Assembly (NCBI GenBank): GCA_035772405.1
Contig: JAYKKM010000121.1
Coordinates: 2,704,501 to 2,768,500, forward strand
Source: Chrysogorgia sp. JL179-B06
Lineage: Eukaryota; Cnidaria; Anthozoa; Scleralcyonacea; Chrysogorgiidae
Direction of reading: 5' to 3'
DNA: 64,000 nucleotides
In this document: one piece after another, positions 21,117 to 31,904 of the stretch
How the letters are laid out: the number at the start of each line of letters is the position of its first letter
Numbering within the stretch: position 1 is the stretch's first letter
The notes under the pieces: generated by a model
What the model was told of the DNA's origin: nothing
Seen by the model: only the letters and a program-made list of their open reading frames with translations
The model's database searches: none
Program-made: the position numbers and the translations under genes

Positions 21117-21376
21117 AATTGAAACTACAGACCCCCAACCTCAGGCACTATGCGGGGATTTTAACATTTTTACAGTGTTAAATATTGGTCAATTAATTGA
21201 CTCCATAACCTTCCCAATTTGCTTCAGTCATTGGGAAATTTTAAAGTACCGGGCCATAGGGGCAGGAACTTTAACAGCCAATATTCCACCTGTAGCAGGG
21301 AAAATACCAATATTTAACACTGTAAAAATGTTAAAACCCTGCATAGTCCTTGGGGTCGGGGTGCGTAGTTTCAATT
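21117..21376. mobile_element. MITE with ~75-bp terminal inverted repeats
   Basis: AATTGAAACTAC at 21117 is matched by its complement ending at 21376. The repeats continue inward through CACTATGCGGGGATTTTAAC and TTTTTACAGTGTTAAATATT on the left, with complements on the right. The middle is about 110 bp and non-coding. No clear target duplication. Confidence 0.75.
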
Positions 21377-21671
21377 GACCAGTGCATTATCACCTTTATC
21401 AACCTTGTGATTAAAATAATAAGGATCAAGAATTGTTTTTCTAACTAACAGTATATTAACTATCAAATGATACTGCAACTTTATAAGCAAGGAATCTAAA
21501 ATCCTGCACGGCATTAAAGTTGTGTCATGTATTATGCTACTATTTTATTTATTACAATACATAATTCTATGAAACTTTGCACTATCCTTGGGACCTAGTT
21601 ACTAGTTTCCTTTACATTTTGGGTGGCAAATAATTCAGTACATGTAAATATGGAGGCAGCACCGAACACTA
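21377..21671. other. Unassigned spacer
   Basis: AT-rich sequence between the MITE and the large palindrome. Nothing recognised. Confidence 0.4.
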
Positions 21672-21789
21672 TAGTCAGGCAGTTTGGTGAATATTTTGGG
21701 GTGAATTGTGGGTTTTTGGCCACAAGCATGAAATTTTCACCAATGATAGAGTTTGACTTAGTGAAAAAAATTAGCTATGGGGCCACTTG

Positions 21790-22165
21790 AAAAAATCCAA
21801 TATGGCGATTCAATTGACACTTACAAAATCCAATATGGCCGCCATTCGTTACACACCCAACAACATGAGCTAAGATGGCCGCCACTACATAAGAATTTGC
21901 TTATGAATTACTGTACAACTTGTGTGTTTCGTCTTACAGCCATGAGCTGTGATGTATTTTATGTGGGAAGAGGAACTCTACCATGGAGAATCGATTGACT
22001 CTTTAAAATCCAAGATGGCCGCCATTTTCAAGATGGCCGCCACTCCAACAATTTTCGTCATGTAATGCTGTATTATTTCTGTTTTTCGTCTCACAGCATT
22101 GAGTTGTGAGTTATGTAGATTCAATTGACACATACCAAATCCAATCTGGCCGCCATTCTAGGCCT
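21790..22165. repeat. Cluster of AAGATGGCGGCCAT-type sites, left arm
   Basis: At least five copies of a core matching ATGGCGGCCAT or its complement, usually within AATCCAATATGGCCGCCATT or AAGATGGCCGCCA. The mirror cluster lies at 23979-24360. The core AAGATGGCGGC is the consensus bound by the animal factor YY1; whether it is bound here is unknown. Confidence 0.6.
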
Positions 22166-23117
22166 AATCACGTTCACAGTCGCCACTGCAACCGCACAGG
22201 CTGGTACATTTAAGTTCTGCTTTTGCACATTTGCAGCGTCCGCAGCATCCATTCTCCAGTTTACAGCCACATTTGATCAACTCCTGAATTGCCTTCGATG
22301 CTACTGGGAGCATTGTCCAATACGGTTGCCATTGTCCATTAGCTGATCTGGTCCATCCCCATTCAGCAGGAGATGGCAATGTAGGATTTGGTGTTAGCGT
22401 CTGTCCCCAACAATAACCGGCCTGGTATGCTACCCGTTTTGTGTGTTCTAGCAGGGCTCCATACGTTGGTGGTATATTCTCAATACTTCGTCCTTTCCTG
22501 GTGGACAGATCTTTGCGTGCTTCATTGACAGTTGTGCAGGTACTCGTCCTATCGTACATGAGTGTAACGAAACGCTCAATCTCCGGCATCATGTCCTTCA
22601 ATCTGTCTTCTGTAGGCATTGAACTCAGTGCAACAAATGCTGGTGTGATTTCTTCAAACACCTTCCATGTTGCCCACGCTGTGTTTTTACCTCTGCCAGC
22701 GAACGAAGAGGTCTGATCACACCTGTAAAGGCATGGAACGCTATTAGAGACCCTGCCCTTGTTGGTCCCAGCTCTTTCACAATATCATGAATGGGAACAT
22801 AACGGAAATTCTTCCCAGTTCCAAATGCAATCCATAGTTCACTGATACCCAGCTGTTGGAACGTGGAGATCGCTATGACCATCACATCCGTGTCCACAGT
22901 TCGAATCATGACTCTATTGAATCCCTGCCTGGAACATTCCGCTGCATGAAGTAAGAGCCTTGTATCTGCTTCTTCATGTGTGCATGGTGATAGTCTGCTA
23001 ATGTCGATATCAGAGTTGCACACGACCTCATGTCCTCGTGTAGAGATCACTTGCTTGTCTCCAACTTCTAAACCTGTACTCAGTTCAGCAAGGAACCGAA
23101 ACAGCTCTGCCTTATTT
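22164..23117 (-). pseudogene. Truncated EEADTR/DTDV protein, left-arm copy
   Basis: Reads CTHEEADTRLLLHAAE near 22970, VMIRTVDTDVMVIAI near 22900 and ELWIAFGTGKNFRYVP near 22820. After a one-base loss at FHAFTG (near 22728) it continues with WATWKVFEEITPAF, the KGRSIENIPPTYGALLEHTK region and YWTMLPVASKAIQEL, ending in a Cys-rich tail (CGCKLENGCCGRCKC, LCGCSGDC). The acidic EEAD and DTD positions resemble those of PIN/FEN-type nuclease folds, which is inference. The family recurs in invertebrate repeats with no assigned function that I know. The N-terminal part is missing: coding sequence starts inside the centre at 23117. Confidence 0.65.
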
Positions 23118-23118
23118 T

Positions 23119-23972
23119 AACTCTGATATCGACATTAGCAGACTATCACCATGCACACATGAAGAAGCAGATACAAGGCTCTTACTTCATGCAGCGGAAT
23201 GTTCCAGGCAGGGATTCAATAGAGTCATGATTCGAACTGTGGACACGGATGTGATGGTCATAGCGATCTCCACGTTCCAACAGCTGGGTATCAGTGAACT
23301 ATGGATTGCATTTGGAACTGGGAAGAATTTCCGTTATGTTCCCATTCATGATATTGTGAAAGAGCTGGGACCAACAAGGGCAGGGTCTCTAATAGCGTTC
23401 CATGCCTTTACAGGTGTGATCAGACCTCTTCGTTCGCTGGCAGAGGTAAAAACACAGCGTGGGCAACATGGAAGGTGTTTGAAGAAATCACACCAGCATT
23501 TGTTGCACTGAGTTCAATGCCTACAGAAGACAGATTGAAGGACATGATGCCGGAGATTGAGCGTTTCGTTACACTCGTGTACGATAGGACGAGTACCTGC
23601 ACAACTGTCAATGAAGCACGCAAAGATCTGTCCACCAGGAAAGGACGAAGTATTGAGAATATACCACCAACGTATGGAGCCCTGCTAGAACACACAAAAC
23701 GGGTAGCATACCAGGCCGGTTATTGTTGGGGACAGACGCTAACACCAAATCCTACATTGCCATCTCCTGCTGAATGGGGATGGACCAGATCAGCTAATGG
23801 ACAATGGCAACCGTATTGGACAATGCTCCCAGTAGCATCGAAGGCAATTCAGGAGTTGATCAAATGTGGCTGTAAACTGGAGAATGGATGCTGCGGACGC
23901 TGCAAATGTGCAAAAGCAGAACTTAAATGTACCAGCCTGTGCGGTTGCAGTGGCGACTGTGAACGTGATTAG
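23119..23972 (+). pseudogene. Truncated EEADTR/DTDV protein, right-arm copy
   Basis: Mirror image of the left-arm copy, differing in one residue (LVYDRT instead of LMYDRT). It starts a little later, at SDIDISRLSPCTHEEADTR. It carries the same one-base loss at FHAFTG, so it has the same split frame: 23227-23511, then 23475-23972. It ends at the same CSGDCERD before TAG, followed by the ATGGCGGCC repeat tract. Confidence 0.65.
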
Positions 23973-23978
23973 GCCTAG

Positions 23979-24360
23979 AATGGCGGCCAGATTGGATTTG
24001 GTATGTGTCAATTGAATCTACATAACTCACAACTCAATGCTGTGAGACGAAAAACAGAAATAATACAGCATTACATGACGAAAATTGTTGGAGTGGCGAC
24101 CATCTTGAAAATGGCGGCCATCTTGGATTTTAAAGAGTCAATCGATTCTGCATGGTAGAGTTCCTCTTCCCACATAAAATACATCACAGCTCATGGCTGT
24201 AAGACGAAACACACAAGTTGTACAGTAATTCATAAGCAAATTCTTATGTAGTGGCGGCCATCTTAGCTCATGTTGTTGGGTGTGTAACGAATGGCGGCCA
24301 TCTTGGAAATGGCGGCCATATTGGATTTTGTAAGTGTCAATTGATCGCCATATTGGATTT
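23979..24360. repeat. Cluster of AAGATGGCGGCCAT-type sites, right arm
   Basis: Mirror of the left-arm cluster, with one additional copy near 24290-24310 (ATGGCGGCCATCTTGGAA). Confidence 0.6.
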
Positions 24361-24638
24361 TTTTCAAGTGGCCCCATAGCTAATTTTTTTCACTAAGTCA
24401 AACTCTATCATTGGTGAAAATTTCATGCTTGTGGCCAAAAACCCACAATAATTTCACCAAACTGCCTGACTACTAATCTTAATACCATAACAGGGATGTA
24501 TCGTCAAGTGAGCAAAATGTTAAGAAACCTAAGGTTCCTTGAATGGAAGGTGGAAACTGTTATTTAAATATAGTACTAGTAGTGTAAATCATCAAGTTTG
24601 AAAGCATTTGTGTAAAATAATTTTCTCTCTTTCCACAG

Positions 24639-24827
24639 ATTACATTATGTCCAAATTAAAAATTGGAAAAAAACAGTACCAGATGATAAAAACAAAATCC
24701 ACTCCAAAGGAATTTGTTTATGCCATTATGGCCATGTTGTGGAGCCGTAAAGTTCTTTTCACACATTCCATAACAGGAAAAGCCTCAAAGCCACAATTTG
24801 ACCAAGAAAAAGTGAAGAGTATTTGTG
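24639..24827 (+). CDS. BEN-domain exon
   Basis: The exon is bounded by CTTTCCACAG (acceptor, ending 24638) and GTGAGT (donor at 24828). Its 189 bp read MSKLKIGKKQYQMIKTKS, TPKEFVYAIMAMLWSRKVL and HSITGKASKPQFDQEKVKSI. The hydrophobic pattern with F-V-x-x-I-x-x-x-L and the S-x-T-G-K turn fits the BEN domain, a DNA-binding/interaction module of chromatin factors. Entry and exit phases are both 1, so it is a symmetric exon that splices in and out without a frame change. The rest of the gene is not visible within 10 kb. The 2.8 kb palindrome lies just upstream, probably in the preceding intron. Confidence 0.6.
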
Positions 24828-25054
24828 GTGAGTTATTTAACTCTTACAGTGTATAAAGTTTTAGTGTTTCCCGTTTCATATTTATGAAATATGGTTCATG
24901 AAATATTTAGGCCTCATTTGCACAGGCTTCAAATTTTTAATGTTGAATCAGATGTGCCTTCAAATTTCAATTGTTTTGACAGACCATGGCATGAATTTTT
25001 ACTAACCCAGTGTATAGTAAGCCTGCCCATTTGTAGCAATGTTCAATAAACACA

Positions 25055-25176
25055 ATTCATTCAATTTAATATCTATATTCATTCAATTCAATATTTATAT
25101 TCATACAATTCAATATTTATATTCATTCAATTCAATATCTATATTCATTCAATTCAATATCTATATTTATTCAATC
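25055..25176. repeat. Tandem array of ~26-27 bp TATATTCATTCAATTCAATA
   Basis: Four to five units of TATATTCATTCAATTCAATA with small changes (ATTTATAT versus ATCTATAT). No function is visible. Confidence 0.8.
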
Positions 25177-25440
25177 CGGTCGAAGCTTTGAGTAGAAACT
25201 TTGAGTACTTTCGACACCATCTTTGTGAAAACATGGACAATAAGAGAGAAATTGTCACAGGCTACTGATCTTCTGCAGCACACTTCAGATATGTTACGTA
25301 TTATTCTGAGTGGGAATAATACTGCTAGCTATACATGTTCTAGGACAAGTACAGTAACTATAAACGATTGCTGAAACCCTTTCGCACGCAAGGTCGAGGA
25401 TGGAAACCAGTTCAAGCGCAGGGTTATATAGACGGCTTAA

Positions 25441-25878
25441 TCGAAACGAGCTTCTAAGAGCTGCATCAACTTCATCAACGAACTTGCCAAAAAACAAGGA
25501 AGAAAAGAAATCAAAGCATGTAGAAAAAAACCCGCTGACAAATGTGATAAAGAAGAGGAAGATGACATCCTGAGAAAAGAAAATATAGTCGAAAGAGGAA
25601 TGCTAATTTTAACAGAAGACGATGACAAGAAAAGGGTTTGTGAAAAGCTAGTTTCTAGTTTAAAGACTACGTACTATATTCTTGGACTAAACGACTTTGA
25701 ATTTGTTAAAGTAACCCAGAAGAAAATATCGGTATTAAAGTCGGACGAAGGGACGGACTACAATTTCGCCGTTGTACGAAAACTGGCTGGACAAGGTCTG
25801 TTATACATCCGAATAAAAAAAGATTATCATTTTGTCTCAGATGATGATCAACTGCCAGACTTCCCAGTCATGGCGTAA
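25441..25878 (+). CDS. Unidentified ORF, possibly a terminal exon
   Basis: Open from 25441 to a TAA at 25876, preceded in frame by a stop at 25438 and without an early ATG. The first Met in the frame is at 25600. It reads a basic/acidic N-part (NELAKKQGRKEIKACRKK), then DDDKKRVCEKLVSSL, GLNDFEFVKVTQKKISVLK, DYNFAVVRKLAGQGLLYIRI and DYHFVSDDDQLPDF. The C-terminal ~80 residues have a folded alpha/beta look. I have a weak memory of similar segments in cnidarian HECT-ligase-like proteins but cannot confirm it. Confidence 0.4.
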   Translation, partial: SKRASKSCINFINELAKKQGRKEIKACRKKPADKCDKEEEDDILRKENIVERGMLILTEDDDKKRVCEKLVSSLKTTYYILGLNDFEFVKVTQKKISVLKSDEGTDYNFAVVRKLAGQGLLYIRIKKDYHFVSDDDQLPDFPVMA

Positions 25879-26017
25879 GCATTGATTTGACCCAGTCCGG
25901 CCCAAGAGTCCGTTGATAGGTCAGTCAGAAACTGTGATGGTGATGATTTTTTTATACAGTTGTAAGATAATTCCCATCCAGTGACATTCTAGAACCCACT
26001 GAAATGCAAAAGTACTA

Positions 26018-26143
26018 AAGCCTGGTTTCCATATGGTCGCTACGCTGTCTTTACGGTCGCGGAAGTGAAGCGTGTTTCTTTTGTCATAACAAAAGAAACA
26101 CGCTTCACTGCTTCACGTCTGCGACCATATGGAAACCAGGCTT
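26018..26143. mobile_element. Palindromic MITE flanked by TA
   Basis: AAGCCTGGTTTCCATATGGT at 26018 pairs with its complement ending at 26143. TA flanks both ends (26016-26017, 26144-26145). The interior GAAGTGAAGCGTGTTTCTTT also pairs with its complement, leaving a loop of about 9 bp (TGTCATAAC). The element is almost entirely self-complementary. Confidence 0.85.
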
Positions 26144-26447
26144 TACAGAGCAAAATTGTCAGAGGGTGGTCGCTGGATCTTTCTGACAATGCTGTAGCAC
26201 TTTCGGGAGAAACCAATTTCATTGCTGTTTTGATCTGAGCCAGAGGTTTCTTTTGCCAACATGCTGACTCGACGTTTTTTGTTTCTTTTCGACTCGCTGC
26301 GGGCAAGCCATGTCTGTAAGTCGCTCTCCTCTGCAGAGGCTTCCAATTCTGTAGGAGCCCTGCTAATGAGACGAGGCAAACCGCTGAAATTCGGAACGCG
26401 GGCGAGCCTCTGCAGAGGAGAGAGTCTGTAAGTTGTAACTGAGTAAA

Positions 26448-28459
26448 ATGGCTGATGATAGTAGTGGTCATCAATCTGATGAAGAAATTGTAGTAACCAT
26501 TACCACGAAGTGTAAACAAACTGGTCTCTCAGCTTTTTTTCCGGAGCTACGAAGAAGCCAAAAACAACAAAGCCTCCTTTCAGAAGCAAGCCTTTGTCGA
26601 AAGGACAACTGGACAGCGTTCAGTCAAGACAACCAGAAACAACAGCGAGAGCATTGTTGGTATCAACAGCAGAGAAATGGAAAACCACTACACTGGCGAA
26701 GTATAGTGCTGAGGAATGGCTCGTATTGAACGGAGATGAGAGCGGCAAGTTTGTTACGTCAATGAACTGCAAAACGTGCAAAAAATTTGAGGACAGAATA
26801 ATAAGTATGAAAAACTATAATTCGCAATGGGGTAACGAAGGTAGCAAGATGATTAAGCATGCCGCCACAGTAAAACATGCAACAGGAAAGGCCCACAAGA
26901 AATCCTTCAACCTCTATATGAAAAGTAAAGGTTCGACTTTAGTAGAATGAGCCGAAAGATCTCAAGAAACAGATCAACGACAAGAAAAGATTCCAAGTGT
27001 ATTAGCGACCATGCAGAGAAAAACGAAACGCAAGTTCGAGACTATACTTTTTTGGCCAAGGAAGAAATTGCTTTAGTCAAGTATGACCACTTTCTTCGTT
27101 TTATGGAAAGACAAACTGTTGACATCGGTCAAGCATATCGCAATGCAAACACGGGTGGAGAGTTTGTAGATTACATTAGCCAGAGTATCGCAAAGGAGCT
27201 CAAGAAAAACCTGGAGAAAGCAAATTTCTACAGTGTCCTGGTTGACGGTTCAACTGACGCAGCAGTCTCAGAAAATGAGGCTGTATTTATTTTTTTTGAA
27301 GCAACACCCGCTGAAAGCGACCGAGTTAAAGTAACAAGCTATTTCGTTAGACTGGTTTTCACAAAGTCTGCAGATGCAAACGGTGTTATTAATTGCATTG
27401 ACAAGGCTTTTCAAAGCATTGGAATTGATAACTTTAAGGAAAAACTAGTCGGATTCCGTGCAGACGGTGCTTCCGTAAACCAGAGCAAAAAGCAAGGAGT
27501 AAAGACCATCCTACAAATGGACTGCCCATGGTTGATTTTTGGCTGGTGTGTAGCACATCGCTTAGAGTTGGCGTTGAAAGATGCGCTTAATGGGACGACG
27601 TTCAAAGAAGTGGATGACATCATCCTTCGAACGTACTACCTGTACAAAAGATCCCCAAAGAAATTGCAACAACTAGAAGAGCTTGTCAAAGTCTATGAAT
27701 AAGGAGAAGATGTTGCTTATGGTGCAATTAAGCCTAAGGAAGCATCAGGTAAGATGTAAATTTGTTGGAATTACCTAAGGGACTAGGACAGAAGGTTTAG
27801 TGGTATGCTTTATTCTTTAAACTTTTAACCTTTTTTCTCAGGCACTCGATGGATAGCACACAAGTGTCGAGCACTCGAAGTTATAGTTGATAAATACGGC
27901 ATTTACCTGCAGCATCTGGGCAATCTAACTGAGGATCGTAGCTACTCGTCAGAAGATCGTGCAAAATTCACCGGCTGGTATAGAAAGTGGTCTCAGGGAC
28001 GTATCCTTCTCCTAATCGCATTTTTCATCGAGCTGCTGGCACCAGCTAAGATTCTTAGCAAATGTTTCCAGGACGAAGAGATTGATGCCGTCGGTGGTGC
28101 TGTGTTACTTGGACGCGTGAAAATGCAGCTCCGTGCCCTAGAAAAAAAGCCTTTCAAAGAGCTTCCGACAGTAAAGAGAATCACGAGTAAAGGATGGCAC
28201 GCTGAAAAATGAGAAAGCATTAAAGACTGTCGAAAACGCCAAGAATACCGTGATTACAGCGGTAAAGGGAGCTATTGAAACCCGATTACCGTTGGAAAAC
28301 GAAAGCGATACCAACGCGTTGTCCTCCAAAATCATCAACACCGATGGATGGCCAGCAGCAAAAGAAAATATCAACCTATTCGACAACGAAATTCAAAAGA
28401 TTTATGACGAATTTGAATTTTTGAATTTAATCAGTTTCAAAATTAGCATATTACAGAAA
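26448..28459 (+). pseudogene. ZNF862-like hAT transposase, N-terminal and catalytic region
   Basis: A TTF-type zinc finger comes first (WLVLNGDESGKFVTSMNCKT-C-x2-C near 26725-26780, H-x4-H near 26860-26880). The DUF4371-like region follows (DYTFLAKEEIALVKYDHF, ANFYSVLVDGSTDAAVSENE with a catalytic-type DGSTD, and GFRADGASVNQ). The WCVAHRLELALKDAL motif is near 27545-27590. A short intron with donor GTAAGA at 27750 and acceptor TTTCTCAG before 27842 leads to GTRWIAHKCRALEVI. The coding is cut by a stop after STLVE (26948), a frame change near 27030, a TAA after KVYE (27700) and another break near 28205. The last piece (28241-28459) ends at ILQK. The protein is non-functional. Confidence 0.7.
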
Positions 28460-28485
28460 TAATTAATTTAATATTTAATACGCCT

Positions 28486-28735
28486 CTCGTATTTGGGACC
28501 AATGGTGGAATGGGAGTCGAAAGCACTTTATTCCTGAAAACATTAGCGGAATTGTTAGCAAGGAAAAATGGAGAGCCATACGCCAATCGTTGTAGCTTGG
28601 CTGCGGACACGCTTGTCGTTTGAAATATTACGATCCGTCCACCTGTGTGTAAGAGACTCGCGAGTGCCTTTTAGGAAACGAGATGGAGAGATGTTAGAGG
28701 ATTTTCAATTAAATGTAATCGCGGCGGGAATCTTT
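28486..28735 (+). pseudogene. Unidentified ORF scrap
   Basis: One frame reads FGTNGGMGVESTLFLKTLAE followed by LLARKNGEPYA. After a frameshift near 28590 it continues VVAWLRTRLSFEILRSVHLC and VRDSRVPF. The GGMG...W-L-R-x-R-L-S-F...C-V-R pattern recurs at the end of reading frames in cnidarian repeats, but I cannot name the element. It is AT-flanked and isolated. Confidence 0.35.
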
Positions 28736-28929
28736 TGAAATTTGTTATTGAACTTTTTTACTTATTTCTTATTGTATTATATTAAATTAATTTATAAATT
28801 TAGTTCCTAGGTTTCACTAATATGAATATTTTGAAACAATTTTTAACTATATAATATATTGTAAATATAATAATCATGTTGTCAAGTGTTAATAAAGGTT
28901 TATTATTTAATTTAATATTTAATTATTTA

Positions 28930-31900
28930 CAATAATAATGCAATTTATGGTCAGTTTAAAACAGAAATCATGTTTCCATAACATAAACTGCCAATTACGA
29001 TACAATAAATCACAATATCACTAACAGACAATACAGATACTAATATTTTTAAAAACAAACAAAAAGTTTAGAAAATAATTATTCGAAAAGAGAGGTATTG
29101 GACAAACATTTGTCGGAGTAGAAATTAATAAGCTTTCTCCTAAATCCAAGAAGTGATTCTGACTCTCTAATATGTAAAGGTAAGATATTCCATAAACGAC
29201 ACGCGGACAAAATAAGAATTCTTTAATGCTTCAGTTCTACTAAAAGGGATCTTTAAAGTAAGATAATCAATATTTCTTAGAGGCTTATCACATAAACGAA
29301 AGGTCACATAGTTAGAAATGTCAACATGACAAACACTTGAACTTTGGACAAAAAGATGATATCACAAATTTCTCTGCAGCAAGTGATTAAGACGTTCACG
29401 ATATGATAGTTCGCTCCCAACAATAAACCTGGTAGCCCTTCGCTGAATGCGTTCAAGTGCTATTATGTTTCTCTTAGTATGTGGTGACCATACCACACTG
29501 GCATATTCCAGTCGAGACCTAACCCAAGTAATATATAGCAACTTCTTAACGCTCGAGTCACTGATGTCCTTACAAGAGCGATATAAAACATTCAGCATCT
29601 TTTGTGCCTTAGCTGTGGCATAATCGACATGATTATTCCAGCTTAAATTGTGGGTTATAAGAACTCCAAGATCCTTTTCAACCTCCACACGTTCTAACTT
29701 CATATTCCCTAAATAGTAATCTCTTTCAAAAACTGACTTAATACGAGCAATACGCAGTACCTTACACTTCTTAACGTTAAATTCCATACCCCAGGTAGAT
29801 GCCTATTTACACAAATAAGTGAGGTCATTCTGTAATTTGATTCCATCATCCTGACCAAGAATTAAGCGGAAACATTTGGAATCATCCGCAAAAAGCGGCA
29901 AGGATGTGCCCTGTGATATTGAACTAGGCATATCATTTATGAATATCAACAACAGGGGTCCTAATATGGACCCCTGAGGAACACCAGACATTACAGGTAA
30001 GAAAGTGGACTTCTCACCGTTAATTATAACTCTGTGCCTTCTACCAGTCAGGTAGGACCGGAACCATGACAGTAGCGAGCCCTTAATGCCAAGGCACTCA
30101 AGCTTGATCAATAATCTTTCGTGAGGAACCCTGAAGGCCTTTGAGAAATCAAGATAGATAACATCGACCTGTTGCTTTTTTTTCGAGAGCCAAAGAGAAA
30201 TAATGAACTACTTGAGTCAGCTGGGTAACAGTGGATTTACCAGGCAAGAAGCCATGCTGACAAAGTCATAAATAAAGGAAAACTTGCTTCTCAAATAATT
30301 TCGATAAAACATCCAAAAGAGATATTCCTCTATAATTTAACACTTGTGACTTGGCCTCACTTTTGTAAATAGGAACTAAGTTAGCATCCTTCCATTTCTC
30401 AGGAAATTGCCCCAAATTTAATGACATATTAAACAGTTCGCACAAAGATGGTGCGATTTCATCAGCACAGACACGTAATAATTTTAGAGATATACCCAAA
30501 GAAGCTTTAGTAACATCAAGTGATTTAAGTTCATTAAGCACACTCTCATTGCTAATAATAAAACCCATAAGCTCAGATTCAACACCATAATTAGGAATCG
30601 GCAAAGAATCAATATCTGACATGTCTGGTGGAACAAAAACAGAGTGAAAGTAGGCATTAAATAAATTTGCGTGATCTAATGGCTTGGACGCATGTACTGA
30701 ACCGTATTCGACAACTCCGGGGATACTATTTGAATTAGTAATGCACTTATAGTATTTCCAAAATTTACGCGGATTAACCTTAAGAGAATCACCAAGATCG
30801 TTTAAGTGACAACGCTTTTTGAACTTAATAAGTTTTTTGACTTGATGTCTAATATTGCGAAACTTAGCCCATTGATGATTCTGTTTTTCTTCCTCAACAA
30901 TTTCATTACTTCACTGTCGATCCACGGCAGTCTATTTGCGTCTTTAATGATTATCTTGAGAACAATAGATCTTCCCAACAAGCAAGGCTGCTGTCAATGT
31001 CACCTTCCACATTAGCTATGTCCCATGGGAGTGATCTCAATGTTGACTTTAAACTGCATAAATCAGCTTGTTTAATATTATAAACAGTACGCAGATGGTT
31101 TTTTTAAGCGATTTGTTCTGATAAGTAACGAAAAGGCAACCACATAGTGGTCTGAGAGTAAGGTCAGCGTTTACATTGACATCACATATTTCATCAGGAT
31201 AATTACTTGGGATTAAATCCAAGATAGCCTGGTTGCCGTTGGAAACTCTGGTAGGATCCATAACCACTTGAGTGAGAAAATTAGTGTTAAGTCACAAAAT
31301 TCGGTTCCAAAAGCAGAATTCTCAGTATCAGTTACAACATCCCAATCAATGTGTGGCATATTGAAATCACCAAGTATACACAGCCTGTTGGACTCGCCAT
31401 GCAGGTTATTCAGCATTGTTCCAAAATAATAAATAAATAAAGAACAATCCGGTGGACGATAGCAAACACAAAGGGTAACTTTCACACTGTTAGAAGGATA
31501 AATTTCACAAACCAGTATTTCAGAGTTCGGGGGTTCAAGATCTGGTCTTCTGAACACTAAGATGTCAGCCTTGATTGCTAGTAAGACTCCACCACCTCAA
31601 CGGTTTCCCTCTCTGTCCCTTCTAAATATATTGTACTGTAGTTGTCAGTAGGAAGGATTTCATTATCAAAGTAATCGGACCTTAACCACGTCTCTGTCAC
31701 AGCAACTACATCCAAATTATTCCCATAAACCAGGCCTTGAAATTCAACAAGTTTGTTACATAAGGAGCGGCTATTGAGTAGAGCACAGTGAAGACCATTA
31801 TTGCTCTTGGAGGCCAAGGCATCCAATCCCCCCAAACAGGCAACAGGTGAGACGGTGTAGAAATGTAATTAGAATTAGACCCAGAACTACTTGCCTTTGG
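28930..31900 (-). mobile_element. LINE, antisense, inside the hAT gene
   Basis: A non-LTR retrotransposon reading leftwards: endonuclease at the high-coordinate end and reverse transcriptase towards 29.4 kb. The 3' region is in the AT-rich sequence near 28.9-29.1 kb; the exact end is uncertain. Insertion into a C-terminal part of the hAT gene explains the split. Confidence 0.7.
29365..31835 (-). pseudogene. LINE endonuclease/reverse transcriptase (CR1-like), broken
   Basis: On the minus strand from 31835: CALLNSRSLCNKLVEFQ, VVAVTETWLRSDY (endonuclease E), VTLCVCYRPPDCSLF, RLCILGDFNMPHIDW (endonuclease GDFN), then a shift. The RT part reads VLNYRGISLLDVLSKLFEKQ near 30300, GVPQGSILGPLLLIFINDMP near 29960 and a LPLFADDSKC catalytic motif near 29880. 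The thumb (DLGVLITHNLSWNNHVD) and a RRATRFIVG tail follow. At least five frame interruptions separate these segments. The order and motifs are those of CR1/Rex1-like LINEs. Confidence 0.75.
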
Positions 31901-31904
31901 AAAG

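Larger units (their letters stand above)
21672..24472. mobile_element. 2.8 kb near-perfect palindrome (inverted dimer of a transposon 3' half)
   Basis: The left arm 21672-23015 and right arm 23119-24472 are reverse complements with only a few differences: single-base changes near 21991/24150 and 22560/23577, and one extra 17-bp block in the right arm near 24300. The outer ends are TAGTCAGGCAG and CTGCCTGACTA, with CTA directly outside each. The 103-bp centre is unique and belongs to the left gene copy only. Each arm holds the 3' part of the same gene plus a tract of ATGGCGGCCAT repeats. This could be a transposon derivative in which the terminal inverted repeat has grown to 1.35 kb. Confidence 0.85.

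Noticed and set aside
22441..22716. Plus-strand frame inside the palindrome (and its mirror at 23420-23695)
   Set aside because: It is the antisense shadow of the Cys-rich protein's coding strand.
29095..29125. TTGGACAAACATTTGTCG shared with the tandem array at 1-1828
   Set aside because: Only about 18 bp match, with no surrounding similarity. Probably chance, though a common LINE 3' end could explain it.
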